Shown: piece after piece, positions 1-10,106 of the stretch | How positions within the stretch are numbered: position 1 is the stretch's first letter | Layout: each line of letters starts with the position of its first letter | Assembly: GCA_010015675.1 (NCBI GenBank) | Contig: ML976980.1 | Span: forward strand, 65,196-129,195 | Reading direction: 5' to 3' | From: Byssothecium circinans | Taxonomy: Eukaryota; Ascomycota; Dothideomycetes; Pleosporales; Massarinaceae | DNA length: 64,000 nucleotides | The notes under the pieces: model-generated | The model's input: the letters and a program-made list of their open reading frames with translations, nothing else | The model's database searches: none | What the model was told of the DNA's origin: nothing | Program-made: the position numbers and the translations under genes

Positions 1-3
1 GCT

Positions 4-262
4 TTGTTATTAAGATAATACTATTTGATGTTCCTTGCCAAGCATTTCTGCGCGCTTCGATGGTGTGCGCGCTTCGATGGTGCTTTACGTTAGCTGTATT
101 TAAAATTTCAGCTTAATAGCTCTATTTTTTAAATTGTTATTAAGGGTTGAATATTTGGTTTTCCGCTAAGCATTTCTGCGCGGTTCGGTGGTGTGCGCGG
201 TTCGGTGGTGCTTTACGTTATGTTAAAATATAATTTTTTAAAAGCTCTTAGGCGCGATTTAG
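4..262. repeat. Two-copy tandem repeat, about 130-bp period
   Basis: Two diverged copies follow each other. Each begins with TTGTTATTAAG (positions 4 and 134) and carries GCATTTCTGCGCG, then a 15-bp motif repeated twice after a GT spacer, then GCTTTACGTTA. Copy 1 has GCGCGCTTCGATGGT and copy 2 has GCGCGGTTCGGTGGT, so both internal motifs changed together within a copy. The flanks are AT-rich. No ORF covers the repeat. It may be the edge of a larger repetitive element that continues left of the window. Confidence 0.75.
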
Positions 263-633
263 ATTATAATTTTGCTACGCTCGTTCCTTGCTCCGCAAAA
301 TAATAGAACGACCTCGTGTAGACTAGCAACTAGGCCCGACCGACATGCGGAAATTTTCTCTGTTAGAAGCTCCTTGGCAGGCATGGGAAGTAGAATTTAG
401 GGCGCTGGTGGCCACGTGAGCGGCGTAGTCGGAAAAGCAACATTCCAGACGGCGAAGTCGTTTGTCTTGTCTTGGGAGAGATACGTGGCAAGAAAGACAT
501 GGAGAGTTGTACTTCCTGATCGATCATCCGTCATCGTCTGAGGCGCCGCACATCCCCTGAGTTTGTCACTTTGAGATGAGAATACCCTAGCTCGGGCTGC
601 AGTCCTCGCCTGCGACAGCGCACTCAAATCAGC
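263..633. other. No gene seen
   Basis: AT-rich sequence grades into normal composition. A stretch near 270-320 continues the repeat-like character. I see no coding signal beyond reading frames antisense to the next gene. Confidence 0.5.
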
Positions 634-1926
634 ATGGCGAAACGCACACCTACGCTTAATCTCGCGGAGATGGAGAAAGCACTCGGATACGACACCCACT
701 CTCTGTACCATTTCGCTGAGCCATTTAAGCGCTTCTATTCCGACCTCCGACCCATCGCCCACTCTGGCTACGAGAGAACCAGGAGAGAATTCGAGGAGAT
801 GCAGAAAAAAATCCATTCCCGACAGGACGGGGACTTCCCGGAGGATCTCGTACGAAAGTTGGAGAGGACGCAGGTAAGCATACCTGGTTGCGTCTTTGAT
901 GTAGCTCACATTATCCATAGATGATTTCACACGACCGGAACAGGGTTGTTCTTACTCAGACGGGCCTTGTTGGCTTCTACAGATTTGCTGTAGATATTCG
1001 CTATGACTTTGGACTCCACGTGCCGTTGCTCTTCAACGAGGATGAAGCATGTAGGACCTTATCCGTCGCAAAAGCGATAATGTCGACGAAACTCCCACCA
1101 AGAAAACCACACAAATCCGTCGCAAAGGTAAGCAGGCTCGCAGAAATCAAACGTTTGAAGGATGGCATTAAATTTATGATAGCCGCAATCTTGTAAGACG
1201 CACATGGCCACATCATGGTTCTTCAAATTCCCTCAAGAGATTCGTGGCGAGATTTACGCTTTCGCCGTCTCCGACGGGACATGGTGTATTGAGGATGTCG
1301 ACGTCTTTGATAAATTCAGCCTGACAAGAGCAATTGGCGACCAGAGTGGTTTCTATTTCCCGCTGAGCAAGCGTCTTGGAATTCTCAGTGTCAACAAGCA
1401 GATGCGCCAGGAAGCTCTTCCCCTCGCGTACGGCTTGACAACGTTCCATCTAGACGACATGGACGACCTCCTTAAGCTCTTCATTATGGTTGGAAAGATG
1501 GGCCGGGACAACATCGAAGCAATATACTTCTCTTGGGAGAGCAGATCTGACTTAGAGTGCAAATGGGAGGAAAATCCGCACCTCGACAATCACTCCCTAA
1601 CATTGCCGAGCCTTCACGCCATGGAATGTGTCCAGATGCTGAAGCAGTGCAAAAGGCTTAGGTCTCTGCGACTCTATTTTGAACGAGACCTAATAGAGCA
1701 AATTGCTCCGGAGGTTTTCAAAACTAATCCGAGCATTGCAGAGCTTCGTTCAATCCATATTAAAAAGGTGGAAGTCTGGAGTCCAGCCCATGAGTCGTTA
1801 GAGCACTGTTCCCTTGTTAGCTGGCTGAGAGAAGGAATGGAATGTTCTAGGACTCTCGGACAGGGTAACAAAGGGGTTGGTTGGAGGAATAGGATTTGCA
1901 TGGCACCGCTTCCGACATGGACTTAA
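634..1926 (+). CDS. 2EXR-like / F-box-like hypothetical protein, three exons
   Basis: The proposed exons are 634-873, 921-1127 and 1183-1926, all joined in phase 0, giving 396 aa. Intron 1 (47 bp) and intron 2 (55 bp, GTAAGC to GATAG) both have good splice ends. Without intron 2 the second exon stops at 1196, eight bases before the next ATG. Splicing instead reads straight into FFKFPQEIRGEIYAFAV (residues about 160-176). This is the opening motif of the fungal 2EXR family, which is often found with F-box proteins. The N-terminal 150 residues are unrecognised. The function is unknown. The 3' end could differ: an alternative intron 1865-1935 would give another short C-terminus. Confidence 0.6.
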
Positions 1927-2236
1927 ACATTCTAGTGGATGAAATAACCCGTCTCTCGTAAAGATTCCCACCAGCTAGACCCACCAGCTCCGGTTTCTGA
2001 AGTGGCAGCAGGTCGCCATCTCCGGAGGGCTAACCGAGCTTGCTTGTTGGCGACACTCGCTGTTATAGCCCCATTGAGGTGCGCCCTTTTTTTTTTCAAC
2101 GACTCTCCCATCACCATTCCCGGGATTTTACAGCTTATCCCCGGTCCCCAGCATCTAAACCTTCCTCATTATACACTCGGATTATCCTCATTCACAAGCC
2201 CCTCTAAGGTACTAGTACTAAAGAACTCGTCGAAAC

Positions 2237-2854
2237 TTAGGAAGCTAAGTGTGTTTTGGTCGACCGATTGCAAGTCGAAGCGGCAGGGTGGCCTTTGCTG
2301 CGCTTATGAGGACCGTTCGGCCAGACCTGGCACCGCTTGAGCAGAAATGCGACGTCCGCCCGCAGAATGCCGTAATATGAAGTGTTTATGTCCTTCCAGG
2401 TAGCATCCCATCCGGCATGGCCATTGTTGTCATGCACCGATTCTACCACGTCCGCAATAGTGTCCTCAGTGACTACAGTCCAGTATTGCCCGCCATTCTT
2501 TGTGATCGCGAGCAATTTCTGTGCTTTGTCGTCCCAAGAGAAAGTCGTTCGGGCGTAATTACGTCGGCTGAACTCTTTCTGCGAGGACGGGCGTCTGTCG
2601 GGGTTGGTCAGCCATTCGATCAGGCTGTTCTATTCGACGTGAGAGACGCGACGTTCGCTGGGATGTTCATATGTGTATTGGAGAAAATCAGATTTGGTGC
2701 TTTGAGAACGTAAGGGAGTGATGTCGGAAGGCTGCGTCCATCCTATCATAGTGGTGGGCGCGAGGCCTAAAGTGGTTGGTAGGCTAGTTCTACTGACCAC
2801 CGCCAGAAGCTTCAAGCAGAGATTGCGAGCCGCGCGATAAACAGCTGCACACAC
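2237..2854 (-). pseudogene. Relic of an integrase zinc-binding (H2C2) type ORF
   Basis: The lower strand shows H-x4-H-x(about 29)-C-like spacing in VHDNNGHAGWDATWKDINTS, followed by YYGILRADVAFLLKRCQVW. This resembles the H2C2 zinc-binding domain upstream of retroelement integrase cores, a domain also found in domesticated fungal proteins. The frame continues upstream as a plausible ORF but is broken by an in-frame TAG near 2638. No integrase catalytic core is seen downstream, so this is a fragment. The family call rests on motif memory. Confidence 0.45.
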
Positions 2855-3075
2855 GACGGTTCTTCCTGATAAATGTCATCCAGTCGGTCGCGAAGCGAGG
2901 AATGAACGCGAGCTTCGACCTCAAACGCCAAGAGACGCCCGGTCCTCGATAGACACGTCCAGCCACTCGCGCTTTTCCTGGAACGATTAGCGCGAAATGC
3001 GGCCCGCCGTGCAACGACACATTGGGAGCTCAGTTACTCTGTAATCCTCACCTCCTTTCCAATAACGCCGACTTC

Positions 3076-3722
3076 ATGTCACCAACGCTTATTAACGTAT
3101 TCAAGACGGTACCCAAGGAATTGTTCCGTGTGAACAATGGCCGTGCCGTGAGACTTCGGGAATGGTCGCTCCAGAGACAACGCAGTTATGACATTCTCAC
3201 GGACGCAGGCAAGGTCAGCGCGAAAGCTCTTGACCCAAAGACTTACCGTAGTAAGGGGATCACTTTCGAAGAAACTTAGAACCCGCTAATCATAAAGGAC
3301 AGAGCCGAATGGCGCCTCAATGCGCCCAAATTCCGCATTTCAAAAGCGTCTGGTCTCTTCGCTCAAAGGAGCCAACACCATTGTTTACGCAGTCCCTGCT
3401 GGTAAGCTGCTTCGACCGTATATTCCCGTAATTACATTCTGACAGCAAATTAGGTGTTCCGCTCCCTGACGATCTTATACTTGTACATGAGCATACAGAT
3501 CACTACTCTCTCCAAGCGGCAAAGGAAATGACACTCCCCGGTATGACTCAATCATTAGCGTGTATGAGACTACAGAGTTAACGGTTAATAGAGCTAAACG
3601 ACAAAATAACGAACTTTCTGCAATTTAAAGGAAGAGTATTTAGCAAGGACCAATGGCTCCAAGCTTATCCTCAGCCTACTAAACCCTCCAACCCACCAAA
3701 ACCCACTAAGCGGAACGTCTGA
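3076..3722 (+). CDS. Tse2-type ADP-ribosyltransferase toxin-domain protein, copy 1
   Basis: Exons 3076-3247, 3303-3401, 3454-3540 and 3592-3722 give an open 162-aa reading frame. All three introns (51-55 bp) are phase 1 GT-AG. Key landmarks are an N-terminal KELFRVNNG-like segment, a GASMRPNS motif after intron 1, a VYAVP segment before intron 2, LILVHEHTDHYSL in exon 3, and a QWL..YP C-terminal motif. Together these match the small fungal proteins assigned to the Tse2 ADP-ribosyltransferase toxin family, named for a Pseudomonas type VI effector. There is no signal peptide, so an intracellular protein is expected. The ATG at 3076 was chosen because the upstream in-frame codons have only TTG. 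Catalytic activity is not shown by the sequence. Confidence 0.65.
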
Positions 3723-4219
3723 GTGGGATGCAACCAGCGACGTATCAAGCAGGTTCTAGCGGACAAACTTCCGTGGCTAGTGTGTCGACTGGATGGTGCG
3801 GGATGAAAAAATAGGAAAATACAGATACCGAAATGAACGCGAGTGGGTTTGGCAGAGTTAATGGACGATATGTTATGTTAAATGCATTATTCTCTTCCAC
3901 CCGAAATCAACAGCTGTCATTACTATAATTAGTTATGGAAATTGATCGCTGCGCCGAGCTTTCAGTGGATTCGGTCGGGTACCGCTGGGGCACGAGGCCA
4001 ATATTCGTCACGTGCAGCTCACTGACGTAAGCCAGCTGGCAACCTTCAAATGTTGAACGGCCCGCATTCTGTCACGTGATGATATTTCCCTCAAGCCCGC
4101 TTGACACGGGCCTTACTTCTAGGCAAAATATTCTTCCGAAATACGCGAGGATCTAACTTCACCCTGTGAGTGCTCGTTCTAAACGCCTTCCACGTTAATT
4201 GTTCCCCGACCGATACGTT
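3723..4219. promoter_or_regulatory. Intergenic region with paired CACGTG boxes and a CRE-like site
   Basis: Between the two toxin-domain genes lie two perfect CACGTG hexamers (4009-4014 and 4073-4078), each preceded by T. A TGACGTAA element lies between them at 4023-4030. CACGTG is the core bHLH/Cbf1-type site and TGACGTAA a bZIP-type site. The cluster lies 140-210 bp before the start of copy 2, so it may control that gene. This is inference only. Confidence 0.4.
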
Positions 4220-4982
4220 ATGCTTGTTCGCTTATCCCGAAAGGCCGTTTCAGGCGTAAACGTCCAGCGATCCAGGATCGTGAATTGGCGCAGCAAACGA
4301 GATTTTTCGCTGATCTCGATCCACTCGAGTTTTCCGGCTTCTTTACTACGTCTCAACGCTGGCACAAAGTCGAACCTGTTCGATTACCAGGATCAGGCAT
4401 CGACAGAGTGCCAGAGCCCTGAAGATGGGGTCAGAATCTCAGAAGGGGGCCTCATTTATCCAGCTGTGTTCACAGATTTGCCATGTCAGTTCTCATGAGA
4501 ATATTTGCCACGGTTCACTGATAGTTTAGAGCAGTTTCGAATAGAGCTGTGCTAATGCCAAACACGTTCATGATGCAGGAGATTATCCGAACGGCCGTGG
4601 ATCAATACGTAGACGATCGGGAGAATAGCATCTCGGGGGAACGTCCTATTGTGTTCACAATACCAAAAGGTGAGCTTCCTATCAGTTTGGTGGAATCCAT
4701 ACTGAAATGTTAGAAGGGACTACCATTCCTAGGGCTCTCATATTGTTAAGAGAGCATACATCCCAATTCTCCTTGCAGCCATCTAGACCCACTGCTCTCG
4801 ACGGTATGTCCCTTTCCAATGCGCTCCAACACCTACTTACCATGCTTCCAGACCTAAACAATATTCTAGACGAGTTCTATTCGAAGTATGCGGAGAAGCA
4901 AACTGCTGAGGAATGGCTTGATAATCACGATTTTGCCTCTGCCGTTCCCGATGACGCGGAAACACAGTGGGCATCAAGATAA
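4220..4982 (+). CDS. Tse2-type ADP-ribosyltransferase toxin-domain protein, copy 2
   Basis: Proposed exons are 4220-4484, 4547-4669, 4714-4803 and 4852-4982 (202 aa). As in copy 1 there are three introns, all phase 1, at equivalent places: after the LIYP region, just before the first strand of the ALILLREHTSQFSL motif, and shortly after that motif. The N-terminus shows LLRLNAG, matching LFRVNNG of copy 1, and the C-terminus has an EEWLDNH motif matching DQWLQAY. The first intron is the least certain because its donor is GTCAGT. The third intron is 48 bp without a stop, so it could be retained. The copies are diverged in sequence and not a recent duplication. Confidence 0.55.
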
Positions 4983-5502
4983 ATATTAGGGAATGTACGA
5001 AGCTAGGTTATTAACCACATGGTTTACCAAATTGGTCTGCCAGGTATCATGGTTAATGCGCTTAATGCATACTTGAAGGTTCAATGCCGTAGTTGAGTTG
5101 TAAACGCAGGTAGATGAAGGGCTATTATGGTAGTGCCAAGCCAAGACCGGTGAAGTAATGTACCGCTGGATTTGCGGGATACAACATTATACGCATATTT
5201 AACAACGTGCTAGGGACATCACATCGCCTTCAAGCTTCCCACTGTTGACGCCCTTTCTGACTGATGAGATGTTTTTATAGGCACGCCGCACTCTTAAGGC
5301 TCAGAGGCATGGTAGGCGAGCAGCCATAAGCAGAGTTCTAGCTTGCGCAATCCGCGCCCTTTATTCGGGCAATGTTGACGCGCACCTCCAGTTCCTTGCC
5401 TACTCACAGCGTATCGGCGGCCGGAGCGGCCTCGAATGTGAGCGTGCTAATGCTACTGGAGGTCCCTGCCGAGCGAACAACCTATCGCGCGATAATATCG
5501 CC
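4983..5502 (+). other. No intact gene seen
   Basis: The upstream part of the decayed PD-(D/E)XK-like frame may start here, around 5390-5500. No clear start codon or splice structure can be given. Confidence 0.4.
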
Positions 5503-5846
5503 ATGCTAGCTTCTGCATCCCCTCCAACGATAACGGAACCGATCTCAGGACTAAGGACATCGCCACCGCGGAGAGTGAGGGATGTCATAGAGCGGCTGCA
5601 AGGCGGGCTGGACAGATGGTGGATACCAGGGTGGCTGCGAGAGCTTTTGGATATCAAAGGACTGAGCGCCACGACCTCAATGGCGAGGAGCGTGAAGGAC
5701 TAGCGTATGTGCTCCGGAAGGCGAAAGAGATCTGGCTGAACGCGCGAGTATGCCAGTTGAGAGGTCGCGATGAGGATGCGTGGGGTATATGGCGTAATGC
5801 GGTACTGCGCCATTTTATTGCCCCATCCAACCGATCTGGGAAGTGA
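5503..5846 (+). pseudogene. Relic of a fungal PD-(D/E)XK nuclease-like protein
   Basis: Two overlapping plus-strand frames carry consecutive parts of one protein. The first frame has PPRRVRDVIERL and IPGWLRELL. The second has LRKAKEIWLNARVCQLRGRD and DAWG. These are the pattern of the helical region before the nuclease fold in the large fungal PD-(D/E)XK-like family. The switch of frame near 5640-5660 implies a frameshift. No catalytic part is found downstream, so the gene is broken and truncated. The family assignment is from motif memory. Confidence 0.4.
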
Positions 5847-6614
5847 TCGAATATATCCCTCCACTGCATGTTTCATTTTTTCATTGTATGCAAGCAATCG
5901 CTCCTCGTCCGACTTTTAGCACGGTTTGTGCGTTCTTTGGCGGAAGCGCGTATCGCTCTAAGAGACCCTCGATCACCGGTGGTAACATGAGGTTAGTGTT
6001 TGCCCGTGACTTCCTCTCCATTTTCATCCCTCCTCCTCCTCATTGTCCTCTGAGTGGACTACCACGGCGGGCAGCATCGCCATAAGGAGTGCTCATGCAA
6101 TCCGCGCAAGTAGACAGGTATAATGCACCATCGTCGTATTGGTACGCCAGCAGCATCCATGACTCCAGTGATAGCTGTTTCATGCGGATAACTTTGCATT
6201 CACCACCGAGCTTATGATCCAGAGCTATCAGGTTGAAAAACAAATTCGACTCCCTACGACGCATAATTTCTATCATAATCGACGAGCCTCCTTGCATATG
6301 ACAATGTGTAAGATCAGTCATCTAATAGGCCACATCGGCGCTAGGCCTACGGTCGTTAGTTCTACCAGCTTTCGTTCCTAATTTAGTAGTTAATAGCATT
6401 TTTAAAGTATATAGGAAACTTGCGTCTCCAATTATAGCCCCATATTATGGATTTCTATTAAATAATAGTCTACAACTAAGGTATATTAACATGGATGTCG
6501 TTATCAGCCTACACAAAGCTTAGAAGGCATAGGAGGACTTCGGAATTCAACAGAAGTGTCAAACGGATTTGATAGAAATCCAAGCTATATACGATCTTGA
6601 CGAAGAACAGTCCA
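5847..6614. other. No supported gene
   Basis: A 93-codon lower-strand frame (6040-6321) has no recognisable domain. The stretch 6330-6500 is AT-rich. Nothing else can be supported here. Confidence 0.4.
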
Positions 6615-7403
6615 TCATCCTTGCGCTCCATTCGCCAAAGGTGTGCAGTCGCCATCACTCGACTTCCCAGCAACATTCGTTGAATGGTCTTCGCACTTGT
6701 TTGGCCACGCCGCCGGTCCAGGTGTCGTGTAACTACGCAGAGGTGGCCAATACATATTAACCAAGATCCCAGGTTCGTTCCCAGTATATGCGCCGGGGAA
6801 CTTAACTGTCGGTCCAGGGCTTCCATTTCCACCTCCTGTGACCTCAAGCTGTGCACACCCAATATAGAACTGCGCTCCAGCAAATGATCCGGCACTGTGC
6901 AACGCTAGACCTTCGGCGCGCATCAGATACTGCCCGGCTGGCAACCCTGATGGCAGTGTGAACGTGAAGTTCTGAATTCCAGAATTGTTGATAAAAGGCG
7001 CCCACAGGATCGGATCGCTCGTCAGGTTCGATGTCGTGAGGCTGTAGACCTTGAACCAGTTTCCATCCCCCTTGTAGTCGACTACCTTGCCCGGCGCTTT
7101 GCTCATGTACACCTGCATGACTCCAGGGTGCGAGAAACTGTCGCGAATACGAAAGCCGATCTGGTCACCCGGTTTGACAGACAGCGTACTCGTTGCGCTC
7201 ATGACGTCTGCGTCAATGCCACCGTTGTTGCAGACCATGTCTTTGGAAGTGACATCTGTGATAGGGCTGTTGCTGTTCTTGGTCCGGCGCACATATTGGT
7301 ATGCGCCTGTGTCTTTCCCGTTCAAGATGACAGACTCGTAGTTCCAGTGAGCAACTATGGGGGAAATGAAAGTGGCCGCAGCCAAGAGTGCGTAAAAGCG
7401 CAT
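6615..7403 (-). CDS. AA9 lytic polysaccharide monooxygenase (formerly GH61)
   Basis: This 262-aa secreted enzyme is encoded by one exon. An 18-residue signal peptide (MRFYALLAAATFISPIVA) is followed by His19, which becomes the N-terminal histidine of the copper histidine brace. The second brace histidine is His92 in SHPGVMQVYMS. The ALH segment (His169) and the AQFYIGCAQ motif (Gln178, Tyr180) supply the second-sphere and axial residues. Cys58 and Cys183 can form the conserved disulfide. The domain ends at about YTTPGPAAW, followed by a short tail without a CBM1. AA9 enzymes cleave cellulose or hemicellulose oxidatively. The gene is intact beside a dead permease gene. Confidence 0.95.
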   Translation of the reverse strand: MRFYALLAAATFISPIVAHWNYESVILNGKDTGAYQYVRRTKNSNSPITDVTSKDMVCNNGGIDADVMSATSTLSVKPGDQIGFRIRDSFSHPGVMQVYMSKAPGKVVDYKGDGNWFKVYSLTTSNLTSDPILWAPFINNSGIQNFTFTLPSGLPAGQYLMRAEGLALHSAGSFAGAQFYIGCAQLEVTGGGNGSPGPTVKFPGAYTGNEPGILVNMYWPPLRSYTTPGPAAWPNKCEDHSTNVAGKSSDGDCTPLANGAQG

Positions 7404-7716
7404 GGTGGGGGACTGGTATTATCCAAATACAATGGATGAAGTGTCGATCGGGTAAAGCTTGAAGCCAATTCTGGGAGTCCAAAAGTGGATGATCAGCACT
7501 TGGTCGCGCCATTATGAACAGGTTTTTCTTTTGCGCCATGGGTATTAGTCCGTTGACCATATTTACGACTTGGCTGTGTGTATATTGTGTGGCGCATCCC
7601 CGGAGAATATGCCACGAATAGTGATGCGGCGGCATGGCGTTGGAGATTCCGGTGGCACATTACAAACTAGTGCTCATATATTTCAAAGTCTACACAAATA
7701 AGCCTCTAATCTTACA
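7404..7716. other. Upstream region of the AA9 gene
   Basis: This is the promoter side of the LPMO gene, bounded by the 3' end of the permease relic. No specific site can be named with confidence. Confidence 0.4.
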
Positions 7717-9701
7717 TCATCTAGAAATAAATTTCTTTCTTGAGAATTCACCTAATCTCGCCCGTCCCTTCATCAATACCACAGGCCCTTTGTACACCCA
7801 TCGCGCTATCGGCGTCAAATCGACAGCGGAGAATCCAGCAACAGTCACAAATATCATCGACGCCCAATTAAAGTCCACAGCGGTGGTGGGCGTAGTATTG
7901 GGCCAAGGCTCCAAAAGAAAGTGGGGGTGGGGTATAAAAGTCTCAGCGAATTCACGGCGATACCCCAACGCCCAAGAGAGTAACGGGGAAGCAATTCTGG
8001 TTGATAGATCCGACGATAAAGGATCGCACCAATGGAGATCATGTAGGCGATCATAAGGAAGACGAAATTGAGAGAAGTGACTGTCCACAAAAGTCAGCCC
8101 AAGCAAAGTGCGACCTCGGATCAGACTGACGACGCCGCAGCTCGAAAAGAGAGGAGTTTCCGGTTCTTATGATCTGATACCCGCAGACCGAACTTACTTG
8201 CGTTGAAGGCAACTCAGATCCAATGTTGATGAGCGAGTGCGTCACAGTAATCAAACAAGCTACGGTGACTGCGTTAGCGGGCACATGAAGTCTGCTTCAC
8301 TGAACCAATCCATCTACTGACGGCCTTCGTCCCTTGCAAATGCCCATATTTGCCGCGAGGTGGACAGTTTGAAAGTCAAGGTACCAGCGAAGATGAGTAC
8401 CGTTGGGATAGAATTCAGTACGACGACTACTCCAGAAGAGGCGGCTTGTCTGAATACCCAGGTATGTGGGCAGCCTATTGCCTAAACGATGTTTTGTAGT
8501 CAGCAAAAATCATTCGGAGAAGCAGCAGCACACGTCATCAACAATTTCTTTCGAGAGCCCTTCGAAAGCCATAGTGTGTGAACGGTGGCATGCAGTGCAC
8601 GGCCTTGAAGATGGAATCATGACGGGCTCTGTACGTACCTCATCGAGGACTGACTCGATATCGGTCATCATGAACATATAACTGATCAAGAAAACAAACC
8701 CAAGCGCGCCGTTCCAAAAAAATACGATTCTAGCATGGCGCGAGGTACTGTCGCGCCAGCATCTCTAATTTCTTCCGATATGTGCTCTGCATCGGAATCT
8801 GTTTTTCGTCTCAGCAAACGACCAACACGAGGAGCACGTACCGGCTCTCAGGGAGATATTCTCTTACATATACAAGCATAAATGGCTAAAATCTAGCCCA
8901 CCGTTAACGCCAGTCCCATTGAGCTCCACCCTCCGCTATTAGTGAATTGCGTGAGTGTGACTTGTGCTGAAGCGCGCGGCGACAACACTCACCAGACGAA
9001 AATAATTCTTAGGAAGCCGAAGACGTGAACGGCGAGCATAACGTTTTGCAACATAGGCGTCAACCGTGCGCTCCAAGTATTGAGGGTCCAGCCGACCAAC
9101 GTGACAGCTATAATTATCCCATGTTCCATAGGAGTTTGAAGGGGAGTAATCCGGGTATATGACGATGGCGCATGACTGAATCAAGGTGCCGCCGAGGTAA
9201 GGACCCGACGCGGTGCCAGCTTGCGATGAGAGCGTCGCCATCCATCCTATGGAGTGGTCAGCATAAAGCGAATGATTCCAACCAACGGACAGTGCGAGGC
9301 CATCTGCCAGCGAAGCAATCACAAACGTGAAGCCAAAAAAAAAGTCCACACATATGATCAAATTAAACCAGCTGGACCTCCATCGACAAGGCCTTACCTA
9401 GTTGCAGTCAATACGACCTCCCATGTCCCTTGGAGAATATCTAACAGTGAATGCGAGGGCCGAGAGAAGACTGTAGTTTCTCTTGGGAGTTTCTTCGACC
9501 GCTACTTTTATAAGCGCAATGGCCTGGAAAACGCACCCTCAGTTCTTGGGTCTTACCCATCTGCGACATGTTTGCCTGTTCATTCGTTGTATGGCCCTCG
9601 AATAGCTCATACTCTTCGTTGTTTGCCTCAAGGAGAGCTCGATCTGAGTAAGGTGGCGTCGAGTGCGCGTTGGCCAACGTATCTTTCAGTATTTTACTCA
9701 T
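7717..9701 (-). pseudogene. Broken amino-acid/GABA/choline-type permease (APC family)
   Basis: Fragments of one permease lie in order on the lower strand but in changing frames. They are an N-terminal leader ending MGKTQELR, then GLVDGGPAGLI preceded by a stop, then the core WMATLSSQAGTASGPYLGGT and LIQSCAIVIYPDYSPS. Next come a frame-shifted VGWTLNTWSARLTPMLQNVM, FMMTDIESVLDEV, and VPANAVTVACLI. The C-terminal segment has ISIGAILYRR, LGRWGIAVNSL and GPVVLMK. Stops occur near 9390-9440 and a frameshift near 9125, so no splicing rescues a full-length protein. The family is recognised from the SSQAGTASGPY and LGRWG motifs. Confidence 0.75.
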
Positions 9702-10106
9702 TTTGCGATTAAAGAAAGTCCTCGATGTGCGTTTCGGAGTACTGAAGAGATGCAGGCAAAGTTTTGGTCTCCAATGAAGGCGCGACACTGGTGTTCAAGT
9801 GCCCAGACGCTTGAGGCACTCCCTCGTCCATCGCTCGGACGGGAAGGTGCTGCTCGGCATGGCAACGACGCTCATAAACACGGCATATTGTGGCATGCGG
9901 ATGTGTGATGGAAGCAGGACCCTTCAGGAATACTATACGTGGAAGACGACGATGTGAGATCGTGGAAAGACGAGTGCATGTCTTTCCAATCCAACGCACA
10001 GGCCCTCGAGCGCCACAAGTGGCTGAAACGCGGCGCGAGCTCAGCCTCCAGCATATCATGGATCGCCTTCATCATCCGTTCCATCATCAATCCATCAGAA
10101 AATGCA
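9702..10106. other. Region between permease relic and beta-ketoacyl synthase
   Basis: Promoter side of the following gene. An in-frame ATG at 9978 would add 43 residues to the synthase. No other gene is supported. Confidence 0.4.

Noticed and set aside
397..930. 177-codon lower-strand ORF
   Set aside because: It is antisense to the first gene, has no motif and unlike-protein composition.
1204..1926. 2EXR ORF as a separate gene
   Set aside because: An in-phase intron joins it to the two upstream exons, and a gap of seven bases between genes is implausible.
9978..10106. N-terminal extension of the beta-ketoacyl synthase
   Set aside because: In frame but without clear targeting character. The conserved family N-terminus starts at 10107, so the shorter start was preferred.
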